NCBI GenBank assembly: GCA_013396655.1
Contig: WBMV01001237.1
Span: 1,014,716 to 1,078,715 of the forward strand
Length of the DNA stretch: 64,000 nt
Direction: 5' to 3'
Source of the DNA: Campylorhamphus procurvoides
Lineage: Eukaryota; Chordata; Aves; Passeriformes; Dendrocolaptidae
Shown: one piece after another, positions 27,501 to 38,650 of the stretch
Position numbering within the stretch: position 1 is the stretch's first letter
How the letters are laid out: every line of letters starts with the position of its first letter
Made by a program: the position numbers and the translations under genes
Notes under the pieces: model-generated
Told to the model about the DNA's origin: nothing
Database searches by the model: none
What the model saw: only the letters and a program-made list of their open reading frames with translations

Positions 27501-28029
27501 TCAGGCAGTGGTGTCACTTGCTGTCACTACCCTGCTTGCTGGCCTCTCTTCAGAGACAAACAGGGGGGTTACATCTGTGCTTTTCTCTAAAAGCAGTTAG
27601 TGGCAGGAAAAGATTTGATTTGTAAATGTCTAAAGCAATAGGCTTCATCTTTATAGCAGCCAGGGAAAGGCAGGATGAAGCACTGAATTGCACAGCTGCC
27701 TGCAGAAGAACCGCTTTCTTTTCCAAGATCACCATTTATCAGACAGATGAAACAGGAATATTTCTGTGAGAATTGTCTCAATAGCAGTACAGAATATATC
27801 TACTACCTCCTCGAGCATGTGCAGTTTTAATGAGTTTCCACCTGCCAAAAAAATCTGAAGTTCTGCAGCTTCCCTTGCCCTTCTGCTACACCTTTATTTC
27901 CACTTGTTAAAAACTTATTATTCAAGCACTCTGCTCTAGCTTTATGTAGTGGGATGAAACCACTATATAAAAAAATCCATAAATCCATTTGTAATGACCT
28001 TTTTTTTATTTTAAGGTAAGAGTCAATAA
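24501..28029. other. AT-rich noncoding DNA with one conserved-looking stretch
   Basis: No gene is recognised. The stretch at about 25590-25870 has the even composition and motif density of conserved noncoding elements and is discussed in the findings. The region 27060-27350 is somewhat GC-richer and gives overlapping ORFs of up to 94 codons on both strands, which argues against any one being real. Confidence 0.55.
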
Positions 28030-28250
28030 TCAGGTTGAATATTAGGAAAAATTTCTTAATTGAAGGAGTGGGTAAGCACTGGAACAGGGTGCCCAGGGAA
28101 GTGGTGGAGTTACCATCCCTGGATGTGTTAAAACAGTGAGTCCATGTGGCACTTCAGCTGAATAACTCCGTGCCCACTAAACCATAACATGAAGGTTGGA
28201 CTTGATGATCTTGGGGGTCTTTTCTGACCTTAATGACTCTATATTCATCC
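28030..28250 (+). mobile_element. CR1 LINE 3' fragment with a rearranged internal segment
   Basis: Landmarks in order are AGGTTGAATATTAGGAAAAA, TTTCTT, a GGAACAGGGTGCCCAGGGAA block, GTGGTGGAGTTACCATCCCT, GGATGTGTTAAAACAGTGAG, ATGTGGCACTTC, then AAGGTTGGACTTGATGATCT and GGTCTTTTCTGACCTTAATG, with a trace of the ATTCTRTG tail. This is a different CR1 subfamily from the copies at 22.0 and 24.2 kb: it has CCAGGGAAGTGGTGGAGT where those have the GAAGCTG(T/G)GGCTGCC version. Between GGCACTTC and the terminal GGTTGGAC block, about 22 bases are the reverse complement of what the family has there (see findings). It is 5' truncated and non-coding. Confidence 0.92.
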
Positions 28251-29869
28251 TTTGTATTTAGTAAGAATCAATAATTATAAGTAATCCCCCTTTGTTTTCA
28301 GGATGTGGGCATCTAAAACCAAGTTCTGTATGTAAAGCTTTCTCTATCAGGCAATATGTTGGGTGTGACAAAAAGGACAACTACAGCCATAATATGCACA
28401 AACTCGGGGCAAATTTTAGATATCTGCAAGATGCAAACAGCAAAACCCAAGATAAAGAATCACTTGTAAAATTATTTCTGCTTAATAAAATTGCATATTT
28501 GGACAGTGGTAGCATGTTCTGAGTAGGGCACGTCTATTATCAGCTGTGAAGTTTTAAATGGAAGATTTAAGGCATTAAAATGCTCTTTCTTTAACTCTCT
28601 GCAGATGCACCCAATGCACAGCAGGAACAGTGAACACTGCTCTTAAATTCTCAGAGGTTCAGGCATTTGGGTAGGTGGGAATCTAGCTATTTTTAGAAGT
28701 AGCAAAGGATTTCAATCTAAACTTCAGTAACTCTCATCCTATATTGAAGTCAGTTATAGAAAAGAACAAAGGGCATAAAATTATAGACAGAGCAGTATTA
28801 ATACTTAAAAAAATATTTCAGGGAGTAAAATTGAAATAATGTATAAAACTTTTACACTGAGCTAGACAAAGAAGAGAACATTTTCCTTTAATAAACCCCT
28901 CTTAGATATTGATTGCTATTTCTCTTAGAAGAGTTTTGCTAGCTATCTCAAAGAAATGGTCCTTTGAGCATAAAACCAGTAGAGACCAATTAAATCACAG
29001 AACATCCTCCAGTAACTTGCATTGGACAGCCAGAACTGAAGCATTTTTAGTGCAGCTGAGGAAGTCAGAGCATACTGAAATTTCATACTCTGTTTGATCT
29101 TTCCACAGATAAATGGGCAGAAGACTCAGAAGAACTAGCATTTATTTGAAAAATTGCTTTTTATATCCCGTAATAAAATATGCAAATATATAAAGTCTTT
29201 CCCTATCCCATGTTTAAGTTATCTGAACCAGCTCCCCATGTATTTCGTTAGATTTTAAGTAAATTTTAATTAAATGTCTCACATCTTGTGAAATCAAGTG
29301 AGATGTCTTGAAACTTCAGTCAAATATTTGAAGATAAATGTCACAGAAATACAAAACTTAAACTTGCATAAGTTGCTTCTTTCAAAGAAGCTTTAAGCAC
29401 ATGAGCTACTTAGAATGTTTAAAATATGAATCTTAGATTATGATCTTGCAGTGTCCAGATTCTTTGACAAAGGGTTAGTAAGGCTGTAAGAATCAGAAAC
29501 ATTTATTGTTTAATACACTCTCCATAATAAATTCAGATAAAAATGTATTTTTTTTAAATGGCATATCATAAGGATTTTCACTGAAGTATTTAAATCAGCA
29601 GTTGTCTATCAAGGCTCCTGTGTCCAATTCTGTGCTTTTGAGGGGTCAGGCAGCATAAACACTGGCAGTGAGTATCATCTGTACTCTACTGTACATTAAC
29701 CCTTCTCTGGTTACTTCGTAATTTGAACAGATTTAAGGAATCTATAAAATCACCACCCTGGCCTGGATGGTGGTGGCAGTCTGAACCATTAGTGGCTAAT
29801 TAGTCTGCTGCTGTCCAGCTCTAAACCCAGAGTCCAAAATATAACGTGGACAAATTCTTTTTCCTGTTT

Positions 29870-30125
29870 CTGAAGCCTGATTCTTTCTGCTGTGTTCTTT
29901 CCTGATCTTTATTCTGCCCTCCCTAATGTTTATTCTGTCAACTGCAGTCTGAAAACCTCCTGGGTCCCTCTCCTCCCTCCTCAAATTTCAACCTCTTCTC
30001 AGCCCCTTTCACTCACCTTCAATCTGCAGTCCTCTTGAATTCTCAACCTTTAACTTCCATTTCTAAAATTTCTGCAATTACTCTCCTCCATTCCACCCTA
30101 TTTCTTAAAAGCTCAGTCAATTGCC
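29870..30125. other. Pyrimidine-rich stretch leading into a poly-A tract
   Basis: The plus strand is strongly skewed to C and T, with many CTCC, TTTC and CCTC steps, and then switches abruptly to pure A. The skew is visible without calculation, but I have not counted it. Such asymmetry can come from an old simple repeat or from an inserted transcript. There is no AATAAA signal just upstream of the A run and I see no target-site duplication, so a retrocopy is not supported. Confidence 0.45.
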
Positions 30126-30130
30126 AGTGC

Positions 30131-30167
30131 AAAAAAAAAAAAAAAAAAAANAAAAAAAAAAAAAAAA
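30131..30167. repeat. Poly-A tract interrupted by an N
   Basis: Twenty A residues are followed by an N at 30151 and then sixteen more A. The N is most likely an unresolved or polymorphic base in a homopolymer, so the true length is uncertain. It is the only ambiguous base I noticed in the window. Confidence 0.95.
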
Positions 30168-33100
30168 GATATTTTTTTCCCTACGGTGCTGAAAAGTCTC
30201 TCAAGCTCTGGCTGCGCATCACAAAGGTCCTCTTATCTGCCCACTTCTGTGCTGTCAGCAAATACCATCAAATCTAAGCAATCTAAGCATCTTTCTATCT
30301 CCATCAGGCACTGCTTCGTGTCCTTTGCTGCTGTTCAGCTCTAAAACTAATGTTCCCAGACCAAGGTCACAATAGCTGTTGCCTTTGCAGGTTTCTGTCC
30401 TTTACTCACAGATCCTGCCCTATTTTTCCCCACTGTCAGCAGGGCATTACCAGGAGCACAAGCTCTTACCAAGAGCCCTTCCCTGCTCCCCTCCTTCCAG
30501 CTCCAAGCACCGTGGAGCAGCTGTTGTGCTCCAGGATGGCAGATTTCCAGTCCTTCCCTTTCCCTGCTCCCTTAGTCTGAAGAGCCAGTTCATTGAGAGT
30601 CTGGACATGCAGGTGCTGTGTGAGAAGAGGCAATATCCAGCCTGCTCAGGCAAAAAAAGTTGTGAAGATCTTGCCTACACTGATAATGTACCTGTGCAAG
30701 AATTACCTGTATTCTTAGTCTTGAGATTTAGAAAATGTGGATGGGTTTTCATGGGGTCAGCAAAGGCAGAGCAGAGCTAAAGTCCATCAAACAAAGTCTC
30801 TGCAGCAAAGTCTAAGTTTTCAAAAAAGCAAAGGCTCAAGAGGTTGAAGGGAAAATAAAATCAAAACTAAAGAAGCAAAAGCAAAAACTAACCGAACAAA
30901 ACAACACCACGGGACTTCCTTAGGTTAACTCTCAGAGACACCACAACTGCTTTCTCTGAAATAGCAGAATAAACTAAACCAAAGCGTCACAGGGAAGGAA
31001 CCTCTGTGTGGGTGTGTGTCTAAAAATCGAGCAAAGCCATTCAGAATGGAAAAAGTCTCACAGCTGCTTGGCAAAGCCAAGAGCCAGTGAGAGCTGCTTG
31101 TTACTAAAGAAAGTATCAGAACACCCCAATGATAGCCATGCTGCCACCTCAGATGCACATTTTATTGGGGCAGCCAGCTAAAGTCTCCTTCTAATGGGGC
31201 TGTGTCCAGATTTTGTAAAATGGAAGCTGGTTCTCACTCCCCAAGTGGGTTTTTTGGGGAAAAAACCCACCAACCCCCTGAACCCCCTGCACAATCTCTT
31301 GTGTGTTTCCTTGACAAGCAGCCTTTATTTGCATCATCTTTCCACAGAAAACTCTCTGCAGCAGAACTGTAAAACCCCCCAGGGAAATGCATCAGTTATT
31401 CTGTCCTCAGAGAGTACATTTATGCCATATCATTGGTACCTTAAAAGAGGCTGCTTATTGTCCTCAGGAGAGCAGTTCAGCTGCATTATCCTGGCAGGAG
31501 CTGCTTCCAAATGTATTTCCAGCCTCAGGAAGAGCTGATGATGATCCTTTTGTTGATAAGAAAATCAGAAGACTTTTCACAAACATTTAAATTCTGCCCT
31601 ACTAGAAATTACTTGTCAGTAAGTAAAGTATCTTTGAGAAGCAAAGCATCATAAGTTTTTTTTTTCTTGGTGTCACCAAGATTTGTGTTATTGGAAGGAC
31701 AAGACATTGAAAGTTGCTCACAAAAGTACAAAGAAAAAACCAAACAACAACACAGTGGGGTAAAACTGGGCATCCCAAAGCACTACTTTATCTGTTCCAC
31801 ATGAGCTTAAGAGATCTTAAGAATATCCTATGCTTCAATCCTAAAAGAAATATAAAGTCAGTGCCAGTCACTGCTGAGACCAAGGTAAGTCAATAAACTA
31901 AGGCAAGTCAGGACGAGCTGAGTATTTTATACCCGAGGGATATTAGAGAGGGAGGATCGGAATTGAATCTGTGCTTTGTCCAAGTGGAACTGGGAGTGAA
32001 ACTCTCACTGTCACTGCAGCTTTGGGAGCTCTCATTTGTCTTTGTTCAACTTTATTAAGAAAACAGGGGAAAACAGCTTCAGAAAAGATCAACCCCCCAA
32101 ATATTCCAATTTCAGAATTTATTCGAGAAGTATTTAACGGGATATGAATTTCCCCTATAAAGCGTCATACAGGCTGTTGGAATAAAAATCCCTCATTCCA
32201 CTTTCATTACTGAGGCAGAAAAGCAAAGCAAGTGGGAATGGCTCTGTAACCATAGCAACATTTGCCATTATTATTTTTTCAAAGAATTTCTGAGGCACTA
32301 CAATTTGCATTCTGCATTCTGAGGATAAAGTTTGTATCAAGGAAAAGAATAGAATAACTTTATTTGGTTGCAGGTCCTGTTGGCAACTTTTTAAAAGATT
32401 TCTTTTTCAAAAAAGAAGTCACACACAAAGAGAAAGAAATATAATGGCTTATACTTTTCCTAAATATGGTGCAAGACATCCTAGATAACTTTTAGGAGAT
32501 AGTGTTTGGAAATTATTACTGTGCATGAAAACATACTAATTTAGGATGGTCAATTAAAAGAAATTTGCAATAATGACAGGAAATGTAGAAAAATAATTAT
32601 CGTTTCCATATAATATCAGCTTAATCAGAACATGTTGGTTTTCATAGGCATGAATATAAATTTCCTAGATGCTGTTGCTTGGGTCAAATACAAGAAGCTT
32701 TCTTTCTGACTCCCTTCACCTTACTGGGCACATTTAATCTCAATTTATATTTATTATGAATAATTGTGCTCACAATATCTTAGAAGCACAGTCAGTTCTT
32801 TTACCAGAACCCTCCAACCTTTGATTTTACAATTAATATTAATTGTTTATGAAAAGCCATACTCAGATATAAAGATACAGTCATAAAATAACACACCAAG
32901 TACTTGAAATACAGAAGGTTAAATATATTCAAATCTTAAATATTTCAGTCTGTGGGCAATGTGTGCTTATTTTTTACTATTCCAGTATTCCAAACAGCTC
33001 AGACAAGCCAAAGTTCTAGAGTTCTAGGGGATCTATTGGATCTCCCTCCAATACACGGATGGGCAGAGAGGGAAGGGGAGAGAAGGAGACTCATTAAAAC

Positions 33101-36100
33101 AGATTTTGGTTATCACTGGAAGGAAGAGTGGAAGGAAAAGGACAGTAGCCAGCAGCTGGAAGACACATTCCACTGCAAGTTGAGAAGTCCTTGCTCAGGT
33201 TGCTTTATCTACATATTTTATTTTTATTTGCAAAGTGAAACAGTACAATAAGGACACATTACAGTCAGTAAGGGACTCAAGCACCACCAAAATGGCAATC
33301 ATAAATCCATGTCAAATACTGCCTCGAGATCCTTACACCCCCGAGCAGCATCTTGATAAAATCTTGCATCCAGTTTCCTTTGCCTTTATTTACTTCCTTG
33401 AATATTTCTTGATAGAGCTCACAATTAGGAATGTTCTTTTAAGCTTAAGGTGGTCAATGTTTTGTGATTTATTGCCCAATAAAGGTAAAGCATTAGGATT
33501 TTATGTAAATGGTATGTAGCTCCCAAAAGGGAGCTGTTCTTTAGGAAAAACTGAGCTACCAGTTTTTCTTTTGGATACATGAGAAATTATATCTCCTTTA
33601 AGGACTAATCTGTGCTATATGGAGCAAGATTTATTTGGATTTACATGAAGGTCATGTTGGCAACAAGAGAACTAGAATTCCTGAGATGTAACATACTATA
33701 ATGCATCATGCCAAATGAGGAAAATGTCCTTTCAAATTGTTATGGGAATATACCAGAAAAGAAAACATGATAAAACTGTGCACGGAGCTGATATAATTCA
33801 TTTATCCTGGCAATTTCAAGTGAACTGGCTATTTGGCTCTAAATGAGCACAATCAGATACACTGCAGGCACTCATGCAAGGAGAGAGGATATTCCACTCT
33901 GGGCTCCTGAGCTGGGCAAAGAGGATGTTGTAACAATTGGCCAAAGGAGCCATTTACTATACTGGGGTTTGATCTGCTTTAAAGTGTTCCAATTCTAAGC
34001 TCACTAATTCACTTTCAGGCAAAAAGTGACTATTTCAACTGTTCTGTCCAATTCTGCCTGAGACACATGAGGGAGTATTTGCATGGATTGCTTCTCCAGC
34101 AGTTTACTGATGCATGGCAGTGTAATCTCCAAAAAGAGAACAGCAGCAAGCAGCTGCAGCTGAGAACCCCTTTCCCTTGCACAATTACCTCTGGAAGATA
34201 TTCATCCACTGCTTTATTCCCTGTGAGCACCCACTGGAAACAGAACAAGGATGAGAGGATGTTTTTGAGGAACCCCTATGGCAGCCCAAGCTCTCTGGCC
34301 TTCTGGCAACTCCTCTGCCATGTCATCCTGGGTAAACCCTGCTCCACCCTGCAGCCTCATGCTCATGGTAAGAAACTGCAACTGCTTGACCTGGAAAATT
34401 ACAGATGTCCTGTCTGAAATCACTGGCCACATTTGTTTATGTGTTAACCACAGGATTTGGTTCCAACAGGGAGCCAGCAGCTCTAAAAACACTGCTGATG
34501 GCAAAAGCAAAGGGTCCTCATTGGAATACCAGTGATTTGCTGTGATTTTGTCACCACGGTTTTCATCCAACTCCCACCTTTTCCAGTACTTTTCCCAACA
34601 GCACCATCTCTGTGCTGCTCTGACAGGGTGGGCTGGGAACACTTTGGCACTACAACAGAGTGGGCTGTGCATGGAATGCTTTGAAAGACAGAATTCAGTT
34701 TGCATAAAGTCCTTGAGGTGATAAGCAATCACTCTTTGAATTGTGCAACAATGGCAATTTCCACCATAGATTCATCACACATCAGCTCCTTCGTAGCAGA
34801 TCTTCCTTTGCTCAGGTTTGTGATTCTTAACCTGTTCTGGCAGTGCCTGGTAATAATTTTGTCCCTTTTCCTATTGCATTAATTTTTCCATAACTCATAA
34901 GACAGTTTCTTGCAAGGAATGTTAGCAAAGGGAATTCCAAGGTTTTAATCAAGGAAAGATAAATTCACAATACCACTGTCCCTGAGCACTTTCAATTTAT
35001 GATTATACTGCAGCTTCATGCAGTGCCTGTGTTACATTTCATGTATATTAGAGATGTAAACAACCAGTAACGTGCACACAACTCACTACAAGAACTTATT
35101 TGCTTGCTGCTCTTCTGACATTTAAAACTTTAATTTTATGCTATGTAGGAGGCCAAGTATATGTGTGCCTTACTTTTTAAAAAGACATCAAGGCCACGAT
35201 GTTTTGCCACAGTGACAAATTTCAGTAACATTTTAATAACTCAGGGATTGCTCAAACTTCAAAATCGTAGTTTGGCTGAAGAAAAAAAATTAGTGCAACA
35301 CTGGCCTATGTATAAGCTTCTGGAAGTAATTGTTTCCACTTGTAAACCAATTCAAAATTATAAACTCTCAGATTAGATAAGAAATCCAAGACACTCAGCA
35401 TTCAGGTAATACTTTAGAAAAAAGGGTATTTCTAATATGATTTCTAGGAAAATTATATAACTAAACTTATCTGAACTAAGTGATGCACATTTACAAGGGA
35501 GATCTGAGTAATCTGAATGCCAAAGGCTGCCAAAATCTCAGTTCCACAGCACGTGACACATTTTCAGAATCATCCCTTCGCTTATTTTCAATGGCAACGA
35601 TTTTGTGTGAATCAATCACGTAAATCTTCCTAAGTGATGTCTATATAGCTGTATGCTGCAATATATAGAACTCTGCAGTCAAAAGGGCAGTAGTTTCTTT
35701 GTTGTTGTGTTTTTTTAAACTTTATCCCTCTTCTTAATTTAAAAGAGAGACACAAGATAAGGAAAAATATCACTGTTATTTGTGAGGGAGCTGGCATAAG
35801 TGTAGAACTAATCACTCTTAAAATACTACAGAGATAAAATACTACAAAGGCAAAAAACCCAGAACCCCAAAGCCATAAAAGTCAGGATATACATTTAATA
35901 GAATCAGAGGAAAAAACACAGTTGAAACATGAACTTATTTGTTATATTTTATTATATGGCAGATGTCAGCTGGCAGGAAAGTACCAAAGAAAGCAGAGGA
36001 CAAGGTAAGAGTGCCTTCCTTCCCTGCAACAACAGCTCCTCCACTTGTCATAGTACTTACTGTGCACTATTTTAGATGGGAAAGATGACACTTAAAAATC

Positions 36101-37976
36101 TATTTCTGTCAAATCACAACTGATTTAATGAACATTAGTCAGATGCAGAAGACTATGCCAAAATATTGAATGGTTAGTTGGAATAATTCACAGCAGGTAG
36201 AAAAGCCATCTCATTTCCTCAAGCATCCTGTTAAAAATTACAGCTGACCAGGGATTTAAGGCTACACAGGACACGATGCACTGACAAGAGAACCTAAGGA
36301 TTGTAAGGCACCTTTCTCCTTGTGCATGAAGCAAACATAAATGACTCTGTGACAGGTAGACACAACAAGCTATTAGATCTATTGTGCTAATCATCTCAAA
36401 TTAAACTGTAGTAAACCCAAAGTAAGTCTCTGTGCTAAAGTTGTTAAGACCTTCTCTGTCAATACCCTGCAGAAAATGAATTATACAATTATACCTCAGT
36501 GCAAACTGTAATGACTACAAATTACAGCAGTAATTGTATTATACAGCAAACTGATTTGATTCATTGCTTACAAGGCATAATTAATAAGCTGAAATAAAAT
36601 CATCTCTATATTCCATCTTTAGATTCCATCTATTTTTACAAGGAGTAGTTTGTTGGGGGGTTTTACCCAACATCTCATTGCTCTGACTGCCAGAAATATT
36701 TAAGGCATTTTTTGGGGTGAAAGTCATTGAGCATTATCTTAAATTACTGAGGTAAGTCTGGTTGGGTCTGTAAAGAATCAGGAGGCATCACTGCTCCCAG
36801 GAGATGAAATAAAGAGATAAACAGAGATAAATAGAAGGCAATCTTGTATGCAGAGAGCTCTTTAAGGGTATCTGTTGATGAGCAAGGGCAGGGAAATGAC
36901 TAAAGGAGATTACATTTGCATTTCTTTTAGGTGACAGTTCATTTTAATTTCATTGATTGTTTTTAAGTTAGCATAACAAAATAGCCTTTATGGTTTCCCA
37001 GGGGAAAAAAAATTAGAAGGATAGGCCAGGCTGGGGTGCCACCACTGTCCCAGCTCCTCACCCCAAGCAAGAAGCAATTAGGTTTGGCAGAAACAACCCC
37101 TCTGAGCAGCCCCTCTCCCATGGGACTGTGGAAACCGAGGTAACAGAGGAACCCTTGGTGGGCTGGGCAGAGAGAAACATCCCTAAGTCAGCCAGAACTG
37201 CTTGGCCCAGAGCCCACAGGAGTGATATTCTACCTTCAGCACATGGGCAAGGGCCTCTCTGTCCAGCATCCAGTCCCCTGTGCTGAGCTCAGCCTTGGCA
37301 GAGCAGCAGGGACATTGTTGTGCAAAACACTGACATGGCAAATTTGGAAGCAGCATTGCATGAGAAATTGTAAACCAGCAAGAGAATAGAGGGGAAAATA
37401 TCTTTACTCTGGACTGTAGGCCACCTGTTAAAGGTCCTTGCTCATGACAGGATGAGTGCAGATGATCATTAATAGCATGCCCCGAAATCCTTCATATTGT
37501 TGCCAATATTTCTTTTAAAACCTGCTTTACTCTGTTAAGATACTTTTACATACCAAGAGGTGATCAGCTAAGAATAACCAAGGGGGTAACCTATGCCATA
37601 CTTTGTGTCCCAGTGTGCATCTCTCTTCATTTCAGCCAGATTTGGTTGGGATTTCATTGCTGGGTTTGCATTTGTTTAAATAAATGGTTTTCATTTTTTT
37701 AAACCTCTGCTAATCTGCTCATTACAGAAGTTGTTTTGGTGGCTTCCAGCCAGATCTTTCTGTTCTTAAGGACAATATTAAGGACCACAGCTGCCATGGA
37801 ATGCAGATTTCCTCACACTGCAGTCAAGTGAAGAAAATTCGTGAGCTCCAGAATTTGTCTGGGAAGATAAAACTCAGAGAAACAAAAGCTTTAAGAGTTC
37901 TCTCATTGCTATTTTGCTCAAAAGGAAAAAAAAAAAGGCTATTAATTTATTATTAGAACAATCTCCTTAATCAAAA

Positions 37977-37989
37977 TGCTGACTCAGCT
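37977..37989 (+). promoter_or_regulatory. Candidate Maf/AP-1 recognition site (T-MARE like)
   Basis: TGCTGACTCAGCT matches the palindromic large-Maf element TGCTGACTCAGCA at 12 of 13 positions and contains a perfect AP-1 core, TGACTCA. An AT-rich flank (TCAAAA) precedes it, as is often preferred by large Maf proteins. Flanking sequence from about 37940 to 38110 is rich in TAAT and ATTA cores. Binding is inferred from the motif only. Confidence 0.35.
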
Positions 37990-38610
37990 TGCTGTTTATT
38001 AGATGATTATAATGAAGACTGAAAATCAGGAAAGAAGCCAGAACAGCAATTGACTCTATTTTGCAATAAACTACAGAGCACCTGGGGCTTTGCAACTTTG
38101 TCCTTTGACATAATCTGGAGAAACAATCTGCAGCATCTTCAAACAAGTATGTTGGTCTCCATGAGAAGCTAAGTCAGTTTACCTTTATTTTTCTTTACTG
38201 TGTGCTTTGATAACATTAACAATACTATTTTAAAATGTTAATATGGAATTCCAGTGAAAAGCCAATGTTCCTGAGCGTTTGTATCTCTCCATAACAGTCT
38301 CTGCAGGTGCTCTCGAACAGCGAGAATAATCTGGATGTCAAATATTTGGCAAGGCAGTTAGAGCAGAAGTAGGTAACTGTAGAGCCAGAAATTAGTTTTA
38401 ATAATTGGTAGCATTCATATGATGCAAACTACATATAAACCCCATACATTTTAGCCTAAGAATAGGGTTAATAAATGCTTAATTTTATAAGGATTCTTTA
38501 TTCTCCCTTCACATCATTATCTTAAAAATGCATTCCTGCTATAACTCATACTTTTATGAAAAGGAAAGGGGGTTCTGGTTGGTATTGGTTTTGGGTTTTG
38601 TTGGTTTCTG

Positions 38611-38650
38611 TTTTTTTTATTTATTATTATTTATTTATTTATTTTTAATA
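38611..38650. repeat. T-rich and TTTA simple repeat
   Basis: A run of eight T is followed by TTTA and TTA units, preceded by a GT-rich segment. It is low-complexity sequence. Confidence 0.75.

Noticed and set aside
30131..30167. Poly-A tail of a processed pseudogene
   Set aside because: No AATAAA just upstream, no recognisable transcript and no target-site duplication; CR1 in birds rarely makes mRNA retrocopies.
31681..31884. Possible exon ending at a strong CCAAG/GTAAGT donor
   Set aside because: The upstream acceptor is AAG after a G-interrupted T tract, and the frame is A-rich and featureless. It is weaker than the two segments listed in the findings.
34214..34732. Longest ORF, 172 codons on the minus strand
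   Set aside because: No recognised domain, no signal for a promoter or splice structure, many Trp/His/Gln residues without a pattern, and a 116-codon ORF overlaps on the other strand. A length like this can occur by chance in 64 kb.
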